Positions 16,543-26,334 of a stretch of 64,000 nucleotides of DNA are shown piece by piece. A model generated the notes under the pieces. That model searched no databases. It saw only the letters and a list, made by a program, of their open reading frames with translations, and was not told the origin of the DNA. The stretch covers positions 1,860,001 to 1,924,000 of the forward strand of contig CAWATU010000007.1 of NCBI GenBank assembly GCA_963785125.1, in the 5' to 3' direction. Position 1 is the first letter of the stretch. The number at the start of each line of letters is the position of its first letter. Origin of the DNA: QHXN01 sp963785125. GTDB taxonomy: Bacteria > Acidobacteriota > Blastocatellia > Pyrinomonadales > Pyrinomonadaceae. Made by a program: the position numbers and the translations under genes.

Positions 16543-18762
16543 ATGAAGAGACTCTTTAACCACGCCCTTTTGACGCTGGCGCTGTCGGCCGTCCCGGCTA
16601 TTGTCGCGGCGCAGCCCGCGCGCCGCCCTCCCCTCCAGAGGAAACCCGCGCAGCAGGTCAAGCCGACTCCGACCCCGGCCGCGACTCCCGTGCCCGCGCC
16701 GGTTCAGACCATCGCCGAGACGCCGCTTGCCCCGGGGCAGCGCGCGCGCTTCGACGTAAACAACTACCGCATCATCGCCGAGTTGAACCCCGCGCAGCAC
16801 CTCCTGACCGCCACGGCTGATGTCACCTTCATCCCGCTCGACAACACACGCTCGGTCGTCTTCGAGCTGAACGGCTCGCTCAAGGTCGAGTCGGTCGAGC
16901 GCAACGGGAAGGTCCTGACCAACGTCGTGCAGGATCAGGCGGGCCTTGAGACCATCGGGCCTTTCGTCCGCGTAGACCTCGGCGAGGTCGTCCCCGCTGG
17001 CCAACCGCAGACGCTCCGGTTCCGCTGGGCGGGCGCGCTCGTCACGCCCGAGGGCGGGCCGCTTCTGACCAAGCGTCTGGCCTACATCGGCTCGGACATG
17101 TCGTACCTGCTCTATGCGGGGCGCTGGTTTCCCTTCCACGAGTACGCCGCCGACCGCGCCACCTCCGACATCACCATCAGCGTCCCCGAGGGCTACACCG
17201 TCGCCGGCATGAGCGACGAGGCGGTGGTGCAAGCGTCGGGCGCACAGTTCCTGCCGCCGGCCGGAGAGAGCACGACGCGCACCGCGCCCGCGCGCGCCGG
17301 GAGCCAGGCGGGTGGCTTGCGCAGCTACCGCTTCGTCACGCGCCAGCCGTCGCTCGTCGGCAGCTTCGCCGTCGGACGCTTCATCACGCGCACGCTCAAG
17401 CTCGGCGGCTACGAGCTGAGCTTCTACGTCCAGCCCGGCAGCGAGAGCTTCATCGAGCCCTACGCGCAGCTCGTCGGCGAGGCGTTGCAGTTCTACACGC
17501 AGAAGTACGGGCAGCCGGCCTTCGGCACGCGCTATAGCGTCGTCCAGATTGACGACGCGAGTCTCGATGCCTACGCCGCGCCCGGCATCCAGTTCCTCTC
17601 GCCCCGCTTCTTCACGCCCGGCCGGCAGACTTCGCTCGACGACCGCCTGCTGCGCGAGGTCGCATACCAGTGGTGGGGTCTGACCGTCGGCCTCAAGTCC
17701 TTCGACGACGCCTGGCTCTCGCAGGGGTTGGCCGAGTGGAGTAGCTTTGCCTTCCGCGAAGGCAAGCTCTCGGGCGGGCAGCTCGATACGGCGCAGCGCG
17801 ACATGCTTGAGCGCGCGCTGATGTTCGAGCAGGCCGCGTCCATCGCCCGCGCGCCCTCGACTTTGGACGACCAGTCGGCCGCGTATCAGGCCGTCGTCTT
17901 CTATAAGGGCGCGATGGTCTTCAGGATGCTGCGCGAGACCATCCGGCCGTCGAAGTTCGATGAGCTTCTGAAGCGCTACGTGGGCGAGTTCCGCGGCAAG
18001 AACGCCTCCATCGACGACTTCGAGAAACTGGCGACGGCCGTCAACGGCGAGAACATGCGCTTCTTCTTCGCGCGCTGGGTCGAGGGCACGGGCGTCCCCG
18101 AGTTCACGGTGGACTACCAGATAATCCGCACGCGGTCGGGGAAGTTCCGCGCGCGCGGCACCATCAAGCAGAACGTCGAGAACCTGCGGATGCCGGTCGA
18201 GCTGCAACTGAGGGCCGAGGGCGACGACGCCAACACGGTCGTCTACGTCGCCGACCGCAGCGAGGACTTCGACTTCGAGGTCAAGGGCAAGCCGCTTGAG
18301 GTCGTCGTCGATCCGAACAACAAGGTGCTGCGGGCCTCCGAAGAGCTGCGCATCTCCATCGTCGCGCGGCGCGGGCTGGAGCTGTTCCGCGAGGGGCAGT
18401 ACCTCGAAGCGCAGCGGCAGTTGGAGGAGGCGCTCAAGCTCGACAAGTCGAACTCGTGGGTCTACTACAATCTCGGGCTCATCTTCCTTGAGCAGCGCAA
18501 CTACCAGCAGGCGCTCGATAACTTCCGCGCCGCGCTCGACGGCAACCTGCGGCCGACGTGGATCGAGGCGTGGGCGCGCATCAAGCGCGGCAACGCCTAC
18601 GACGGCATGGGCGACCGCGCCCGCGCCGTCCACGAGTACACGCAGGCCGTCGAGTCCGGCATCGACTTCGACGGCGCGCAGCGCGCCGCCAAGGAGTACC
18701 TCAAGACACCCTACGACCCCAAGGCCACCGCACAGCAGGCCGCCTCGGGCGTCAGCGAGTAA
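16543..18762 (+). CDS. M1 peptidase-like protein lacking the zinc site, with C-terminal TPRs
   Basis: 739 residues. A signal peptide (about 1-24, ending VAAQ) and a Pro/Thr linker lead into an M1 aminopeptidase-like N-domain (YRIIAELNPAQHLLTATADVTF). The catalytic region is recognisable but dead: where M1 enzymes have HExxH, this has R371-E-V-A-Y375 followed by QWWGLTV, and the third zinc ligand is Q394 in WLSQGLAEW instead of Glu. The C-terminus has two or three TPRs (about 610-710). It is probably a periplasmic binding or scaffold protein that reuses the M1 fold. ATG chosen for the signal peptide and the AGGAAG site upstream. Confidence 0.82.
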   Translation: MKRLFNHALLTLALSAVPAIVAAQPARRPPLQRKPAQQVKPTPTPAATPVPAPVQTIAETPLAPGQRARFDVNNYRIIAELNPAQHLLTATADVTFIPLDNTRSVVFELNGSLKVESVERNGKVLTNVVQDQAGLETIGPFVRVDLGEVVPAGQPQTLRFRWAGALVTPEGGPLLTKRLAYIGSDMSYLLYAGRWFPFHEYAADRATSDITISVPEGYTVAGMSDEAVVQASGAQFLPPAGESTTRTAPARAGSQAGGLRSYRFVTRQPSLVGSFAVGRFITRTLKLGGYELSFYVQPGSESFIEPYAQLVGEALQFYTQKYGQPAFGTRYSVVQIDDASLDAYAAPGIQFLSPRFFTPGRQTSLDDRLLREVAYQWWGLTVGLKSFDDAWLSQGLAEWSSFAFREGKLSGGQLDTAQRDMLERALMFEQAASIARAPSTLDDQSAAYQAVVFYKGAMVFRMLRETIRPSKFDELLKRYVGEFRGKNASIDDFEKLATAVNGENMRFFFARWVEGTGVPEFTVDYQIIRTRSGKFRARGTIKQNVENLRMPVELQLRAEGDDANTVVYVADRSEDFDFEVKGKPLEVVVDPNNKVLRASEELRISIVARRGLELFREGQYLEAQRQLEEALKLDKSNSWVYYNLGLIFLEQRNYQQALDNFRAALDGNLRPTWIEAWARIKRGNAYDGMGDRARAVHEYTQAVESGIDFDGAQRAAKEYLKTPYDPKATAQQAASGVSE

Positions 18763-18777
18763 GCGGCGAACCGAGAT

Positions 18778-18841
18778 GAAGCCCGGACGTGGAAGTGCCC
18801 GCGCGGCGACAACCGCGCGGGCACTTCCACGTCCGGGCTTC
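18778..18841. terminator. Bidirectional terminator-like hairpin, 29-bp perfect stem
   Basis: Arms 18778-18806 and 18813-18841 are exact complements around a 6-nt loop (cgacaa). It lies between the convergent M1-like and STAND genes and is followed by cgcctttc on the plus side. Unlike most palindromes here it shows no 7-bp period. Confidence 0.8.
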
Positions 18842-18866
18842 GCCTTTCAATACGGCCGTGCGCAGA

Positions 18867-21800
18867 CTAAGGCAGGTTCGGGCAGGTAGGCGCGTCCGGC
18901 GCGAATCCCGTGTACCGCACCCACTCGTCTTCGGTGAAGTTGCGCGCGACGCGCCGGCACACCTCGCCGAGTAAATCCTCGCGGCGCCAGAGCAGGACGC
19001 GTGCGTCATAGTACATGGTCTTGTTGCGGTCGCCAGCCACGATGTAGCGGCTGCCAGCCATGATGTTGCTGAAGATGTCAGTGAAACTCTTCTTATACTC
19101 CAAGCCCGCCGCGCCCGCCGCAAAGACTAAGATATGTTTCCCGTCGGGGCTGAAGACGGCTTTGTATTCAGGCTCGACGCCCTCGATGATCGCCTCCTCC
19201 ACGCCTTTGCTCAGGTTCCAGATGCGCGCCTTCCCGTCCTCGCACGTCGTGAGAAGGTGGCGGCCGTCCGTGGGATTGAAGCTGAGGCTCTCCACCCCGA
19301 CCTCGTCGTGGCGCAGGTTGGCGACCTGCTCCCCTGTCCGGACATTCCAGACGGAGACCGTCCCGTAGTTTCCGACCGCTAGAAGCGTGTCGCCCCAGAA
19401 GACGGCGTCTTTTGTGAATACTCCGCTGGCGGGGAAGCGCCTCAGCATTCGCCCGCCGTCGGTTTCCCACACTACGACAGCATCCTCCTCCACCTTCGCA
19501 ACCAGATACTGGTCGTCGCGCGAGAACGAGAAAGAGAACGGGGAACCGACTCTCTTAATCGGCGTGCTCAAGACCTTCCGCCGCCCCGCGGTCTCGAAGA
19601 CCTCCAGCAACGTCTTGAACAGATCGCTCTGCTTCCCCTCGGGCGAAGGCTCACGCGTAATGCGGTAGAAGTACCTGCCGCCCGGCGAGAATCCGACCTC
19701 GGAGCCTTTGGCGCTCTTGAAGACCTCGACGGCCTCCCCGCCGTCCGCCATCTGCCAGAGCGAGCCACCGACCAATGAGAACAAGCTGTCGAACAACGAG
19801 GGCCGGTCGTTGACCGACGAGAACAGGAGGCTCTGTCCGTCGGACGAGAAGAGGAGATCGCGCATCTGTACGTGGTAGCTCGTCTGCCTCACGCGCGCCT
19901 GCGTGGACAGGTCGTAAATCTCAATCTCGCCGAGCGCATCTTCGTCAAACGGAAGGGCGGAGTCGCCGCGTCTAACCGTAACGGCGAGACGGTCGCCCGC
20001 ACCGACCGCGAACCGCCCGACCTCCTCAAGGGACATATGCAAGCCTCCCCCTTTCGCCAGGTCGAAGACTTCGAGCTTCCCGTCTCTCCTCTGCGCGACG
20101 AAGAACCTGCCCGAAGGACTGAAGACCGCCCGGCGAACGTCCGGCGACTCGACTATGGACGATGTGCCCTTCAACTCCCACACGTCGAGGTTGTAGTACT
20201 CGACGGTCACGGCGAAGCGTCCATCCGGGCTCGTCACCAGTGGGGCGGTGAGGCCGTGTACCCCCGGCATCAGCCTTAACATCTCGACCGCCTGCATCTT
20301 GTCTCCCGGCTGTGCGTTCGCGCGGACGAGCCGGTGCATCCGGGCAGCCCGGCCGGTCGGGGTAAAGAGGTCGTGCGAGCCGTGGCGGAACGTCGGCAAC
20401 GTTCTCAACCAGAAAGGGCTAAGAGCCTTCGTGTAGGGCTCTATGACAGCGACGGGCTCCCCTTCGGTTCCGACGGCCCATACCTGCGTTGTCCCGTCGT
20501 CGGCGGTGTCGGCGACGAGAGTCCCGTCGTCGCTGAGCACAAGGAAGGAGGGCGGCTCCACGGAGTTCATCAACATACTTGTCATGGAATGACTGGAGAA
20601 ACTATGCGACGCCGCCCTGAAGAGGGGACGGCCCGACATCACTTCCCACACATTCAACGTTGACCCAGACGCAACGGCCAAGCGCGTGCCATCGGCGTTG
20701 AAGGCCAGCCCGAGCACCTCGGCCTCGCTGAGCGTAGCCGTCGTAGGCCGCGGCGCCCCGCCCGGCTGAGTAGTGGGGTCGGACTCCTCGGCCTGGAGAG
20801 GCCAGAACAGCTCGACCATCGTTTTGCTGAACTTAGACATCGCGGGCCGCGGCGCCCTGGCTGGCCGAGTAGCGAAGGCGGGCTCCTCGACCCGGAGAGT
20901 CCGGGCCAGCCGCCCGGTCGGCAGTTCGTAAACTTCGACCGTCGCCCTCTGCCCCACGGCCAGCAGACCGCCGTCCCTGCTCAGTACTGTGAGGCGGCGT
21001 CGCTCAGACGGCCCGAACTCTATCGTCACAGGCGGCGAGCCGTCGGTGCTCAGGACTTTCGCCGAGTCGTTCGCAACGGCAACCAGGCGTCCCGTGTCGC
21101 GGACGAAGGCCACATCCGTAACCGGGGAGGCGAAGTGCATCCTTACCAACTCCCTCCGGTCGCGCATGTCCCATGCGACCGCGACTCCGTCGTTCGACAG
21201 AGGGGAGCCCGCGCCCGCCGCGACTGCACCGCCGTCATGTCTGAACGCGATGCTGTTGACCTGCGTACCGGCCTCGAAATCCGCCATCACCCGGCGCGAA
21301 TCGAAGTCCCATACCCGAACCTCCCCTCCAGACCCGCCCGCGGCCAGCAGGGTGCCGTCGCGGCTGAACTGCGGCTGCGCCCTGACCATCTCCAGATGTT
21401 CCAGCCGCGCGGTGTGGAGCGGCGAGAGCGAGAGCGACGCGCGCACGGCCGCGTCGCTCTCGACGGTGGGGAAGCGGCGGTGCGCTTCGGCGGCGAAGAG
21501 GACGCTCCGCATGAACGAACCGGCGTCACCGGCGCGCAGCGCGTCCGACTGCGCGGCGAGTTGGCGCGCGAACGCCTCGTTGCGCTGGCGCTCGGCGACG
21601 CCCCTCTGCCACCACGCTAAGGCTCCGGCCGCGACCGAGAGGGCGGTCAGCGTGGCGAAGAGGCCGACGAGTCGTTTACGCCGCCGCCCCTCGCGTGCGA
21701 ACTGTGCGTCGCGCCGGAGCGACTGGACGGCCGGGACGAAGAGGTCGTGAATGAGGCGGTAGCGCGGGAGCGGGCCGTCCGCCTCCGACTCGGCCGCAAC

Positions 21801-23139
21801 GACGCGGGCGTGCGGCTGCGAGGCCGTCTCCATTGTGCGCTTCACTACCGCGGGGTCGAGTTGGTGGTCGGCCGCAATCTCCTCGGCCGACTTGCGGCGC
21901 GTCTTGACCGCGCCCTCGGCCAGCGCGGCGAGGCTCTGCGCCGCCTCCAGCGTCAGCCTCCGCGGGAGGCGTTCGAGCACGGCCCCGCGGATATGCTCCT
22001 TGAAGACCGACGTATCCCCCGCCGTCAGGCGCTCCCACGCCGCCTTGTCCAGCCGGCCCCCGCGCCCGCGCCAGTAGTGCGCCACCATCTGGAGGAGCGC
22101 GGGCAGGACGCTCTTCGGCACGCCCTCGGCCAGGTAATTAGCGCACAGCGGACTCAGGAACCCTATGTCGTACTCTACCCGAGCGTTCTTCAGCAGCAGT
22201 TCCAGGACGCCCCACGCCGCGTCAGGGCGCAACGGCAGCAGCGCGAAGTGAGCGTCGCGGCAGCGGGGCGCGACGCGCGGGAGCATCGCGTCGAACGAGG
22301 TACGATACTCGTCGCGCAGGCAGAAGATGATCCTTCGGCCCTCCCCACCCGCGACCCACGCCTCCGCCGCGTCCTCGAAGGCGCGACACTCGGCCGGTCT
22401 CTTGGCGAAACGGATGAGCGACTGCTCGAACTGGTCGAGGACGAGGAGCGGCGAGCCCGCGGACGCCAACGCGCTGAAGCTCCCGTCGGCGTCCGCTGTC
22501 ATTTCCACGACGGCCGAGGGCGGGGCGCCCAGGCGGGGCAGTACGCCGGCCGACAGAAAGGAGGTCTTGCCCGAGCCCGACACGCCGTGGAGCAGCACGT
22601 ACGGCGAGCGGCGCTCGCCGAAGAGGGAGATGAAGTCGGCGACTTCATGCTCACGCCCGAGCCGCGAGAAGAGTTCGTGGTCGGCGTGGACGAAGGCGCG
22701 CATGCCCTTCACCAGCTCTTCGGGGGCGGGCAAGCGCGAAGCGATCTCCCGGCAGAGTTCGTCGGTGTCGTGCTCGCCCTTCCACTTCAAGTACTGAATC
22801 TGTTCGACTATCTCCCGCACATCCGCCGGCGGGACACCGTCGTAGGCGACGTTGACCGGCAGTATGTCAAGCTTCTTCTTCTTCCACAGCCGCCACGCCA
22901 CTTTCAACTCGCTGCGGAGGCTATATCTGCTTGCGAGGTAACTGGACGAGACCAGCGGGATGAAGAACTCGAGCATCCTCCAGCTTCTCCTTGATCTTGT
23001 CGTCCCAGAGGTCACCGACGCGTATGTCTTCGGCGTCGAAGAAGACCTCATGGCCGGCCTCGCTTAGGTGACTGCACAGGGCGCTGGCGATGCTGCGGTC
23101 GGGATCGTCGTGCCGGTAGCTGATGAAGACTCGTGCCAT
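18867..23139 (-). pseudogene. TIR-STAND NTPase-TM-WD40 protein, interrupted by a one-base frameshift
   Basis: The N-terminal TIR domain starts at 23139 (MARVFISYRHDDPD; HEVFFDAEDIRVGD) and runs in one frame to about 22971. From there the rest (1394-codon frame, 18867-23051) continues as EFFIPLVSSSYLASRYS, which completes the TIR fold and carries the Glu (RSEL) at the position of the NADase glutamate. Removing one C from ctcgag at 22968-22973 joins the frames as LEDA-EFFIP. Then follow a STAND NTPase with Walker A GVSGSGKTS (about residue 185 of the restored protein) and Walker B LLVLDQFEQ, a transmembrane helix (VGLFATLTALSVAAGALAWW), many WD40 repeats, and a C-terminal YTGFAPDAPTCPNLP tail. 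TIR-STAND-WD40 proteins are linked to immunity and cell suicide in other bacteria. It may be a real mutation, a recoding site or a sequencing error. Confidence 0.8.
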
Positions 23140-23213
23140 GGTCGGTTCCTGTGAGAGTGGTCGGCCGCCGCCTCATCCACCTCATCCGCGAACCCGTGCG
23201 TGTGCGGCGGGCT

Positions 23214-24020
23214 TCAGACTGCGGGGACGGCGACGACCGCGATGCGGTGGCGGTCGGCGAGGCGGAGCATCTCTTCGCGGTCGAAGATGAGCGTCTTGCC
23301 GGCGGTGAGACAGAGGCAGGTGGCGCCGGCCTCGGCCATCGTCTCGATGGTGGGGAGGCCGACGACGGGCACGTCGAAGCGCATGTCCTGGTTCGGCTTG
23401 GCGACCTTGACGACGGTGAGGCGCCCACGCGCGAGACGGCCGGCGCGGCGCACCGTCTCGTCGGTGCCCTCCATCGCCTCGACGGCGACGCACGCGCGCG
23501 CACGCACGACGATGGTCTGACCGAGGTCGAGCCGCGCGATCTCGCGCGCGACCTCAAGGCCGTACTCGATGTCGGCACGCTCGGCCGAAGAGGGCGTGCG
23601 GCGCGTGTGTACGCCCTCGGCGGGCAGTTGGTCTTTGATGAAGTAGGTCGAGTCGATCAGCTCGATGCCCTCGCGCGCCAGTTCCGCCGCGACGCCGCCG
23701 ATGAGGGCGTCTGTGTTGCGGCGCGGGAGCGACAGAAGCATCTTCAGCATCCGCACGTCCGGGAGCGCGCCGCTGAAAATCTGGACGTGCTTAACCTGAC
23801 CGGCCATGATCGCCTTCTCCACGCCCTCGCGCTTGAAGAAGCGAATCATCCGGCCCAACTGGCCGATGCCGACCCACGTCATGCGCTCGGCCACGCGCTC
23901 TATCTCCGGGTCGGTCTCCTCCTTGATGGCCGCAACCGCCACCTCCGCGCCCGCGCGCCGCGCGCCCTCCAGCACGAGGAAGGGAAACCGGCCGTTGCCC
24001 GCGATGAGTCCGTAACGCAT
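23214..24020 (-). CDS. lpxI: UDP-2,3-diacylglucosamine pyrophosphatase LpxI
   Basis: 268 residues matching the DUF1009/LpxI family: N-terminal MRYGLIAGNGRFPFLVLEGA, central AGQVKHVQIF and IDSTYFIKDQLPAEGVHTRR, and C-terminal VAKPNQDMRFDVPVVGLPTIE with AGKTLIFDRE. LpxI hydrolyses UDP-2,3-diacylglucosamine to lipid X in lipid A synthesis, at the cytosolic membrane face, replacing LpxH. It follows lpxA on the same strand with only a heptamer palindrome between them. Confidence 0.93.
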   Translation of the reverse strand: MRYGLIAGNGRFPFLVLEGARRAGAEVAVAAIKEETDPEIERVAERMTWVGIGQLGRMIRFFKREGVEKAIMAGQVKHVQIFSGALPDVRMLKMLLSLPRRNTDALIGGVAAELAREGIELIDSTYFIKDQLPAEGVHTRRTPSSAERADIEYGLEVAREIARLDLGQTIVVRARACVAVEAMEGTDETVRRAGRLARGRLTVVKVAKPNQDMRFDVPVVGLPTIETMAEAGATCLCLTAGKTLIFDREEMLRLADRHRIAVVAVPAV

Positions 24021-24024
24021 AAGA

Positions 24025-24105
24025 GAAGGACTGAGGACTGAAGGACTGAGGACTGAGTGAGGACGACTTGAACTCAGTCCTCAGTCCTTCAGTCCTCAGT
24101 CCTTC
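24025..24105. repeat. Heptamer palindrome (GGACTGA) between lpxA and lpxI
   Basis: Arms 24025-24058 and 24072-24105 (34 bp) are exact complements, each made of five GGACTGA-like 7-mers. The lpxA stop codon (24104-24106) is the edge of the right arm. It interrupts an operon rather than separating convergent genes. Confidence 0.9.
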
Positions 24106-24883
24106 ATTTGACGACGCCGCGCTTCGAGGTCTCGATGAAGCGGAGAAGTTCTGCGACCTCCGCGGAGCCTTGCAGCTCTTCGCGGATGCGCGAGAGCGCC
24201 TGCGTGGTGTTCAGTTTCGAGGAGAGGAGCAGGCGGAAGGCGTGGTGCAGCGCTTCGACCGCCTCCTGCGGGTAACCGCGGCGCTTCATACCGACCGTGT
24301 TGAGGCCGTAGCACTTCGCGTGGTTGCCGACGGTTAGGGCGAAGGGGAGCGCGTCCTTGACGACGACCGAGTAGCCGCCGACGTACGCCTCGCGCCCGAC
24401 ACGGCAGAACTGGTGGACGCCCGAATAGGCCCCGACGTTTGCGCCGTCCTGCACCTCGACGTGCCCGGCGAGCGTCGCAGCGTTCGCCATGATGACGTTG
24501 TTGCCGACGCGCGAGTCGTGCGCGATGTGCGCCTGCGCCATGATGAGGCAGTCGTCGCCGATGGAGGTCAGCATCCCGCCGCCCTCCGTCCCGCGGTGGA
24601 CGGTCACGAACTCGCGGATGCGGTTGCGCTGACCCACGCGCGTCTCGGCCGGCTCGCCGCGGTACTTCAAGTCCTGCGGCTCAAGCCCGATGGAGGCGAA
24701 GGGGAAGACGTGCGTCTCGTCGCCGATCTCGGTACGGCCGTCCACGACGACGTGGGACTCCAGGCGCACGCGCGCGCCTAAGCACACCTCGTCGCCGACC
24801 GTGCAGAACGGCCCGACGTGCGCGCCCTCGCCCAGTTCGGCGCGTGGGCTGACGACAGATGTTGGGTGGACGAAGACGGACAT
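24104..24883 (-). CDS. lpxA: LpxA, acyl-ACP--UDP-N-acetylglucosamine O-acyltransferase
   Basis: 259 residues. A left-handed beta-helix of hexapeptide repeats starts at FVHPTSVVSPRAELGEGAHVG, with the catalytic region MAQAHIAHDSRVGNNVIMAN (the His of HIAHD) and YVGGYSVVVKDALPF. The helical C-terminus has MKRRGYPQEAVEALHHAFRLL. It transfers a hydroxyacyl chain from ACP to UDP-GlcNAc, the first step of lipid A synthesis. It sits in the bamA-skp-fabZ-lpxA-lpxI group. Confidence 0.95.
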   Translation of the reverse strand: MSVFVHPTSVVSPRAELGEGAHVGPFCTVGDEVCLGARVRLESHVVVDGRTEIGDETHVFPFASIGLEPQDLKYRGEPAETRVGQRNRIREFVTVHRGTEGGGMLTSIGDDCLIMAQAHIAHDSRVGNNVIMANAATLAGHVEVQDGANVGAYSGVHQFCRVGREAYVGGYSVVVKDALPFALTVGNHAKCYGLNTVGMKRRGYPQEAVEALHHAFRLLLSSKLNTTQALSRIREELQGSAEVAELLRFIETSKRGVVK

Positions 24884-24890
24884 TGGGAAA

Positions 24891-25012
24891 CAGTAGGCAG
24901 ATGGCAGATGGCAGTAGGCAACCGCTCCGCGTGATGGACGTTGAAAGGCTAACCAGAAGTTTCCGACGGCGGCTCTTTAACTGCCTACTGCCATCTGCCT
25001 ACTGCCTACTGC
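24891..25012. repeat. Heptamer palindrome (CAGTAGG/CAGATGG) between fabZ and lpxA
   Basis: Arms of about 30 bp (24891-24921 and 24980-25012) frame a 58-bp non-palindromic centre that starts accgctccgcgtga. A similar centre is found in the element at 37309-37422. Confidence 0.88.
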
Positions 25013-25015
25013 TCT

Positions 25016-25456
25016 TCACTTCGGGACGACGACGCTCATGATGTCGGCCTCGGCGGCGAGTTGGCCTTCGACGTGCGCCTCGCCGTGCATCTTCTGGACG
25101 CGGTTGCCGACGCGGACGGGCGTCACGGTGATACGGAGCGTGTCGCCGGGCACGACGGGGCGGCGGAAGCGCCCGTTGTCGATGCCGCTGAAGAGGACGA
25201 GCTTGTCTTCGCGCCCCTCCAACTGCTGGAGCGCGTAGACCGCCCCGACCTGTGCCATCGCCTCAAGGATGAGGACGCCGGGCATGAAGGGCGCGCCGGG
25301 GAAATGCCCCTGGAAGAAGTGCTCGTTGATCGTCACCTGCTTGATTCCGACGATACGCACCCCCGGCGTCAGCTCGACGATGCGGTCGACGAGCAGGAAC
25401 GGGTAGCGGTGCGGCAGAATCTCCTGGATGGCGCGGATGTCGAGAACGGTTTCCAT
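25016..25456 (-). CDS. fabZ: FabZ, 3-hydroxyacyl-ACP dehydratase
   Basis: 146 residues with the hotdog dehydratase signature: ILPHRYPFLLVDRI (14-27), NEHFFQGHFPGAPFMPGVL (catalytic His in GHFPG) and LEAMAQVGA (catalytic Glu). It dehydrates 3-hydroxyacyl-ACP in fatty acid synthesis and competes with LpxA/LpxD for 3-hydroxymyristoyl-ACP, which explains its usual place in lpx clusters. Confidence 0.96.
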   Translation of the reverse strand: METVLDIRAIQEILPHRYPFLLVDRIVELTPGVRIVGIKQVTINEHFFQGHFPGAPFMPGVLILEAMAQVGAVYALQQLEGREDKLVLFSGIDNGRFRRPVVPGDTLRITVTPVRVGNRVQKMHGEAHVEGQLAAEADIMSVVVPK

Positions 25457-25487
25457 GGGGAGTCAGACGTGAATCGTGACAAGAGAA

Positions 25488-25558
25488 AGCCGTGAACCGT
25501 AAACCGTGACGGGAGAAAGATAGCTCTTTCTCGTCACGGTTTACGGTTCACGGTTTAC
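25488..25558. repeat. Heptamer palindrome (GTAAACC/GTGAACC) between skp and fabZ
   Basis: ccgtgaaccgtaaaccgtga on the left pairs with its complement on the right, with a small loop near tagc. The steps are gtgaacc-gtaaacc-gtgacgg, close to the words in the element at 1457-1519. Confidence 0.87.
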
Positions 25559-25563
25559 GACTC

Positions 25564-26226
25564 TTACGGGCGGCCGGCCGGCGTGGCCGTGGATGCGGTG
25601 GCCGGGTTGCGCGTGTTGTAGTCGGCGATGAAGGCGCTGGTGATGTCGATGCCGCCGTCCACCACCATGACCACGCCCTGCATCTTGCTCACGTCGAAGA
25701 CGACGGAGAGGCCGCGCGCCTTGGCGTACGCCTGCAAGGCGTTGCCGATGTCCTGATAGACCGGGCCGGTCAGCTCCTGGACGCGCTTGTCGAGCGCCTT
25801 CTGGCCGTCCTCCTGCTTGCGCTTGATCTCGGTCTCAAGCTGCGTCGCCTGGTCGGCTTTGGCGGCGAGCGCCTTCGGGTCGGCGACCGCCTTGGTGGCC
25901 TCGATGTCCTTGGCGAGCGCCTCGTAGCGCGTCCGGAGGGTCGTGATCTCGTCGCGGCGCGGCTTGAACTCGCGCTCGACGGTCTGGAAGGCGGCGACCA
26001 GACGCTTGATGCCCTCCTTCTGGTCACCGAAAGCCTCGGTGTCGATGATGGCGAACTTGCCCTCGGCGATGGCGGCAGCCGTCTGGGCGGCGGTCGGCGC
26101 GGCAGGGCGCGGCGTCTGCGCCGCGGGCGCCGCCGGACGGGCGGCGGGCTGGGTCTGGGCGGAGGCCGTCAGCGCGGCCGTAGCCGCTAAGGCGGCGGCG
26201 AAAAGGGTTGTACGAATCGCTTTCAT
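25564..26226 (-). CDS. skp: Skp/OmpH-family periplasmic chaperone
   Basis: 220 residues. Signal peptide (about 1-23) and an Ala/Pro/Thr-rich linker (about 24-55), then an OmpH-like domain: AIIDTEAFGDQKEGIKRL, a long charged coiled coil (about 80-150, REFKPRRDEITTLRTRYEAL), and AYAKARGLSVVFDVSKMQGV, the usual C-terminal strand region. Skp binds unfolded outer-membrane proteins in the periplasm and hands them to BamA, encoded directly upstream. The Ala/Pro linker is longer than in proteobacterial Skp. Confidence 0.88.
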   Translation of the reverse strand: MKAIRTTLFAAALAATAALTASAQTQPAARPAAPAAQTPRPAAPTAAQTAAAIAEGKFAIIDTEAFGDQKEGIKRLVAAFQTVEREFKPRRDEITTLRTRYEALAKDIEATKAVADPKALAAKADQATQLETEIKRKQEDGQKALDKRVQELTGPVYQDIGNALQAYAKARGLSVVFDVSKMQGVVMVVDGGIDITSAFIADYNTRNPATASTATPAGRP

Positions 26227-26334
26227 GATCTTTCCTGTACTGCTCCTTAAATCAAGTTGCGGGCGAACACTGTGGGCGCGGCCGCGGGGTGAATGACCTC
26301 GGGGGCGCGCCGCCCCCGTCCGGTGCGTCTTACG

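Noticed and set aside
16471..18633. 720-codon antisense frame opposite the M1-like gene
   Set aside because: Shadow of the real gene; Leu/Arg/Asp-rich and without motifs.
24025..25012. CRISPR-like or VNTR array at lpxA/fabZ spacers
   Set aside because: The 7-bp words are arranged as inverted arms of single palindromes, with no unique spacers.
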